From: CALJUZ01 sp003387805
Lineage (GTDB): Bacteria; Bacillota; Limnochordia; Limnochordales; ZCTH02-B6
Assembly: GCA_937975235.1 (NCBI GenBank)
Contig: CALJUZ010000131.1
Coordinates: forward strand, 1-64,000
Length of the DNA stretch: 64,000 nt
Reading direction: 5' to 3'
Made by a program: the position numbers and the translations under genes. The notes under the pieces are model-generated. The model saw only the letters and a list, made by a program, of their open reading frames with translations. It made no database searches and was not told the origin of the DNA. Each line of letters starts with the position of its first letter. Position 1 is the first letter of the stretch. Of the stretch, positions 62,457-64,000 are shown piece after piece.

Positions 62457-64000
62457 ATGCTGCTAGGAGCAATGGTGCTGCTGCTCCAGGCAGCATTTCC
62501 CTTTTTTGGGGCGGAGGCCCGCCCGGCGGCCACGCTTTCCATACAAAACACCCCGCGTCACGACAAAGTGATCATGCTGATCGTCGACACGCTGACGGTG
62601 GAGGAGCTCACCGGCGGTGCCATGCCGCACGTGCACGCGGTGGCGGGCCACGGCGCCGTCGGGCTCATGAGCACCCGCACCGGCGGACCGCACACGCCGG
62701 CGGCGGCCCACCTGACCATCGGCGCCGGCGCCCGGGCCCGGGCCGGTCCGCTCAGCGGTCTGGTCCTCGATGGGGACGAGCGCTTCCTGGGCCGCCCGGC
62801 CGCAGCCATTTTCGCGGCCCTGGCGGGCGAGCCCGCCGGAGAGGCCGCGGCCTTTTTTCTGGGCGGCGCCCAGCTGCAGGAGCTGGACGGCGGAGCCGGG
62901 GGCGGTTTTGCGCCCGGCGCGCTGGCCGGGGCCCTGGCCGCGGCCGGCGTGCAGACCGCCGCCGTGGGCAACGCCGATGCCTTTGCGCCCGGCGCCGCGC
63001 CGCCCTGGCCCGCCCACGGCCACGCCGGCGGCTTCGTGCACCCGCGCCGCCACGGGGCCCTCATCGCCATGGACGAAACCGGGCGCATCCGCCACGGCAC
63101 GGTGGGACCGGGCACGCTGCTGGACGATGAAGCGTGGCCCTTCGGACTCCGCACGGACTACGACGCGCTGTGGGAAGCGCTGGCCGAGGCTTTGGACGCG
63201 GCGGACTTCATCGTCGTCGAGCTGGGCGATCTGGCCCGGCTGGACGCGTACGCCGACTGGCTGACGCCGGAGCGTCTGCGCGGCCTGCGCCGGGAGACGC
63301 TGCGGCGCATGGACGACTTTGTCGGGCGGCTGCGGACTTGGCCCGGAGCGGCCGGCGCCCTTCTGCTGCTGGTCAGCCCGTCGCCGCCGGCGGCGGCCTC
63401 GCGGCAAGGATTGTTGCTGGCGCCCATCCTGGTGGCCCCTCTAAGCGGGGCAGCGGAAAACCAGCGGGCGGGGGAAACAGAACCGACGGCAGCACACGCC
63501 GACGCGGCCCGGCGGCCGGCGGCCTCCGCGGGCAGCGGGCCGCGGCTGGTCACGTCGGCCACCACGCGCCGGGCGGGCATCGTGACCAATCTGGACGTGG
63601 CCCCCACGGTCCTGGCGGCGCTGGGCGGGGACGCCACCTCCTTTGCGGGCGCTTCCATCACCTCCGTGCCCGTGGCCGCGGCCGCGAAAGACGCACCCTA
63701 CGGGGCGCCCGTCAGCGACGATGCCTGGGCCGCGGTGCGGCACATTTACGAGCGGACGGTGCAGACCAACCGCCTGCGGGGACCGGTGGTGCGCGGCTTT
63801 ATCTTGTTTTGCATCGTTGTCTTCTTGGGCTGGGCCGGCTGGATGGCGTACGCCGCGGTTTCGGGCGCACCCGGGCCTGAAAGCCGCGCGGCCCTGTGGC
63901 GGTGGGTGCTGCTGCTGCTCTCGTCGGCGCCGCTGGCCATCCTCACCTTGCCGATGGTCATCCAGGCCTTGCCGCTGTCCATGCCGGCCTCGCCGTCGCC
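62457..64000 (+). CDS. Alkaline-phosphatase-superfamily membrane protein, truncated at window edge
   Basis: Not a named family. The frame runs open from ATG 62457 to the end (at least 514 residues). A signal-like N-terminus is followed by DKVIMLIVDTLTVEELTGGA, the nucleophile region GGPHTPAAAHLTIGAGARAR, IVVELGDLARLDAYADWLTP, RRMDDFVGRL, VTSATTRRAGIVTNLDVAPT and VLAALGGD, which are typical of the alkaline phosphatase/sulfatase fold. The DHG-type metal motif is not seen (LLLVSPSPP instead), so the metal site may be atypical. At least two TMs follow from about residue 440. Start inferred from the signal sequence. Confidence 0.7.
   Translation, partial: MLLGAMVLLLQAAFPFFGAEARPAATLSIQNTPRHDKVIMLIVDTLTVEELTGGAMPHVHAVAGHGAVGLMSTRTGGPHTPAAAHLTIGAGARARAGPLSGLVLDGDERFLGRPAAAIFAALAGEPAGEAAAFFLGGAQLQELDGGAGGGFAPGALAGALAAAGVQTAAVGNADAFAPGAAPPWPAHGHAGGFVHPRRHGALIAMDETGRIRHGTVGPGTLLDDEAWPFGLRTDYDALWEALAEALDAADFIVVELGDLARLDAYADWLTPERLRGLRRETLRRMDDFVGRLRTWPGAAGALLLLVSPSPPAAASRQGLLLAPILVAPLSGAAENQRAGETEPTAAHADAARRPAASAGSGPRLVTSATTRRAGIVTNLDVAPTVLAALGGDATSFAGASITSVPVAAAAKDAPYGAPVSDDAWAAVRHIYERTVQTNRLRGPVVRGFILFCIVVFLGWAGWMAYAAVSGAPGPESRAALWRWVLLLLSSAPLAILTLPMVIQALPLSMPASPS

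Overview
The window is about 70% G+C and carries a gene set typical of an endospore-forming, high-GC member of the Bacillota (a Limnochordia-, Symbiobacterium- or Thermaerobacter-like lineage; I cannot place it more closely). The evidence is sporulation genes (spoVT, yabP, yabQ, ytaF, a SpoIID-domain gene, a SPOCS/LysM gene, veg), low-GC-type signals (strong AGGAGG ribosome sites, TTGACA/TATAAT promoters, T-tailed terminators, frequent GTG and TTG starts), and the Bacillus-type pur repressor PurR. No rRNA, CRISPR array, transposase, phage gene or other clear mobile element is visible.

Region 1 (1-8.3 kb, plus strand) is accessory: LivF; a repeat-rich 533-bp gap; a membrane-anchored penicillin-acylase-family protein; a 20-bp tandem repeat array; a 69-residue protein; a dodecin-like protein; a D-serine dehydratase/D-threonine aldolase-family PLP enzyme; a VanW protein; and MscL. 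Region 2 (8.3-22 kb) holds an OmpR-family two-component system, a membrane acyltransferase-like protein, MsrB, a three-tRNA operon (fMet-Met-Lys), IspH, a protein with a C-terminal TetR-type helix-turn-helix, the TrkA/TrkH potassium system, a gamma-glutamylcyclotransferase-like protein, Pit phosphate transporter with its DUF47 partner, a secreted protein, a hotdog thioesterase and tRNA-Leu.

Region 3 (22-54 kb, mostly minus strand) is the origin-proximal block familiar from Bacillus, read from right to left: yabE - ksgA - ykuK-like - veg - (serine protease, GH18-like protein, SPOCS/LysM protein) - dacF - ispE - NTP transferase - purR - ytaF - glmU - prs - ctc - pth - mfd - spoVT | mazG and hup inverted | SpoIID-like - yabP - yabQ - divIC - yabR - DUF501 - ppx. 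Compared with B. subtilis, rnmV, yabG, sspF, spoVG, fin and yabO are absent. Three envelope or spore genes occupy the yabG interval. Region 4 (52-62 kb) is the linked replication/ribosome block rpsF-ssb-rpsR - MazG-like - DUF2232 - rplI - aroE - class V aminotransferase - ddl - dnaD-like - dnaB, with yybT/gdpP missing. The right edge has rpsD and a truncated alkaline-phosphatase-superfamily membrane protein.

The genes combine housekeeping (replication, translation, cell-wall and nucleotide-sugar synthesis, isoprenoids, K+ and Pi transport) with spore morphogenesis. The most unusual features are the two repeat arrays in region 1 (palindromes at an exact 31-bp period, and a 20-bp tandem repeat), a GH18-like protein whose catalytic Glu is Gly in a cluster replacing yabG, an initiator tRNA with a G-U pair in its G-C signature, and several unusual leaders (VanW ribosome site in a hairpin, nearly leaderless mfd, a leader ORF before hup).
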